Below, in pieces: positions 63,961-64,000 of a stretch of 64,000 nucleotides of DNA. Under the pieces are notes generated by a model that saw nothing but the letters and a program-made list of their open reading frames with translations, searched no databases and was not told where the DNA came from. Source of the stretch: Conidiobolus incongruus B7586 (taxonomy: Eukaryota; Entomophthoromycota; Entomophthoromycetes; Entomophthorales; Conidiobolaceae); the NCBI GenBank assembly GCA_000697335.1, contig JNEM01014958.1:1-64000 (forward strand). Direction: 5' to 3'. The translations under genes were made by a program, and so were the position numbers. The first letter of the stretch is position 1. Each line of letters begins with the position of its first letter.

Positions 63961-64000
63961 GTAAGTATTCAACAAAACACATCTAATTTTAATACTATAA

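Larger units (their letters stand above)
40625..64000. repeat. Right arm of large inverted duplication (continues past window)
   Basis: Reverse complement of 10,961-35,901, with the same gene order from the spacer outward and matching intergenic DNA. For example, ATAGCGAATAGGAGCAATGC near 45,895 pairs with GCATTGCTCTAATTCGCTAT near 30,735. The arm is still homologous at base 64,000, inside the uncharacterised AT-hook gene, so the true length is unknown. It lacks the solo LTR and the AT-rich block of the left arm. Confidence 0.93.

Noticed and set aside
1-64000. tRNA, rRNA, CRISPR arrays, operons
   Set aside because: No tRNA T-loop/anticodon pattern, no conserved rRNA core sequence and no regularly spaced repeats were seen. 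The gene style is eukaryotic with introns.
10961-64000. Palindrome as a pure assembly artefact of two alleles
   Set aside because: The arms differ too much in intergenic DNA and in gene state (different pseudogenes, an LTR on one side, a different chitin synthase tail) for simple allelic folding. Long-read proof is still needed, so this is only mostly rejected.

Overview
The window is nuclear DNA from a very AT-rich fungus. Evidence for a fungus is a class IV (Chs3-type) chitin synthase, GPI-anchored serine-rich wall-type proteins, a fungal-style ATR/Mec1/Rad3 checkpoint kinase, and genes cut by many short GT-AG introns of about 50-110 nt. The low GC, trypsin-like protease and gene style suggest an early-diverging lineage (for example Zoopagomycota, such as gut or insect-associated fungi), but I cannot name a genus from sequence alone.

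The main structure is a very large, old inverted duplication. The left arm runs from about 10,960 (perhaps further out; the right partner leaves the window there) to 35,901, and the right arm from 40,625 to the window end. Between them is a unique spacer of about 4.7 kb with one gene, DUS3 (tRNA dihydrouridine synthase with CCCH zinc fingers). From the spacer outward each arm carries, in mirror order: chitin synthase, mitochondrial ribosomal protein mL43, a trypsin-like serine protease, an ATR-family checkpoint kinase, and the 5' part of an uncharacterised AT-hook/proline-rich protein gene.

The two arms have decayed differently. Both chitin synthases and both mL43 genes are open. The protease is open only on the left; the right copy has two nonsense codons. 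ATR is open only on the right; the left copy is a pseudogene with many stops and frameshifts, and it also holds a solo LTR with a 5-bp target duplication. The chitin synthases are a mosaic: near-identical (including the intron) over most of the catalytic region, then abruptly diverged in the last membrane segments and C-terminal tail. This looks like gene conversion between the arms.

Outside the duplication, the left 11 kb holds two related small secreted cysteine-rich, probably GPI-anchored proteins, the 3' part of the AT-hook/proline-rich gene, a hairpin repeat and long AT-rich intergenic DNA. I see no rRNA, tRNA or CRISPR. The working gene set implied by the window is cell-wall synthesis (two chitin synthases), mitochondrial translation (two mL43), one ATR kinase, one trypsin-like protease and one tRNA-modifying enzyme.
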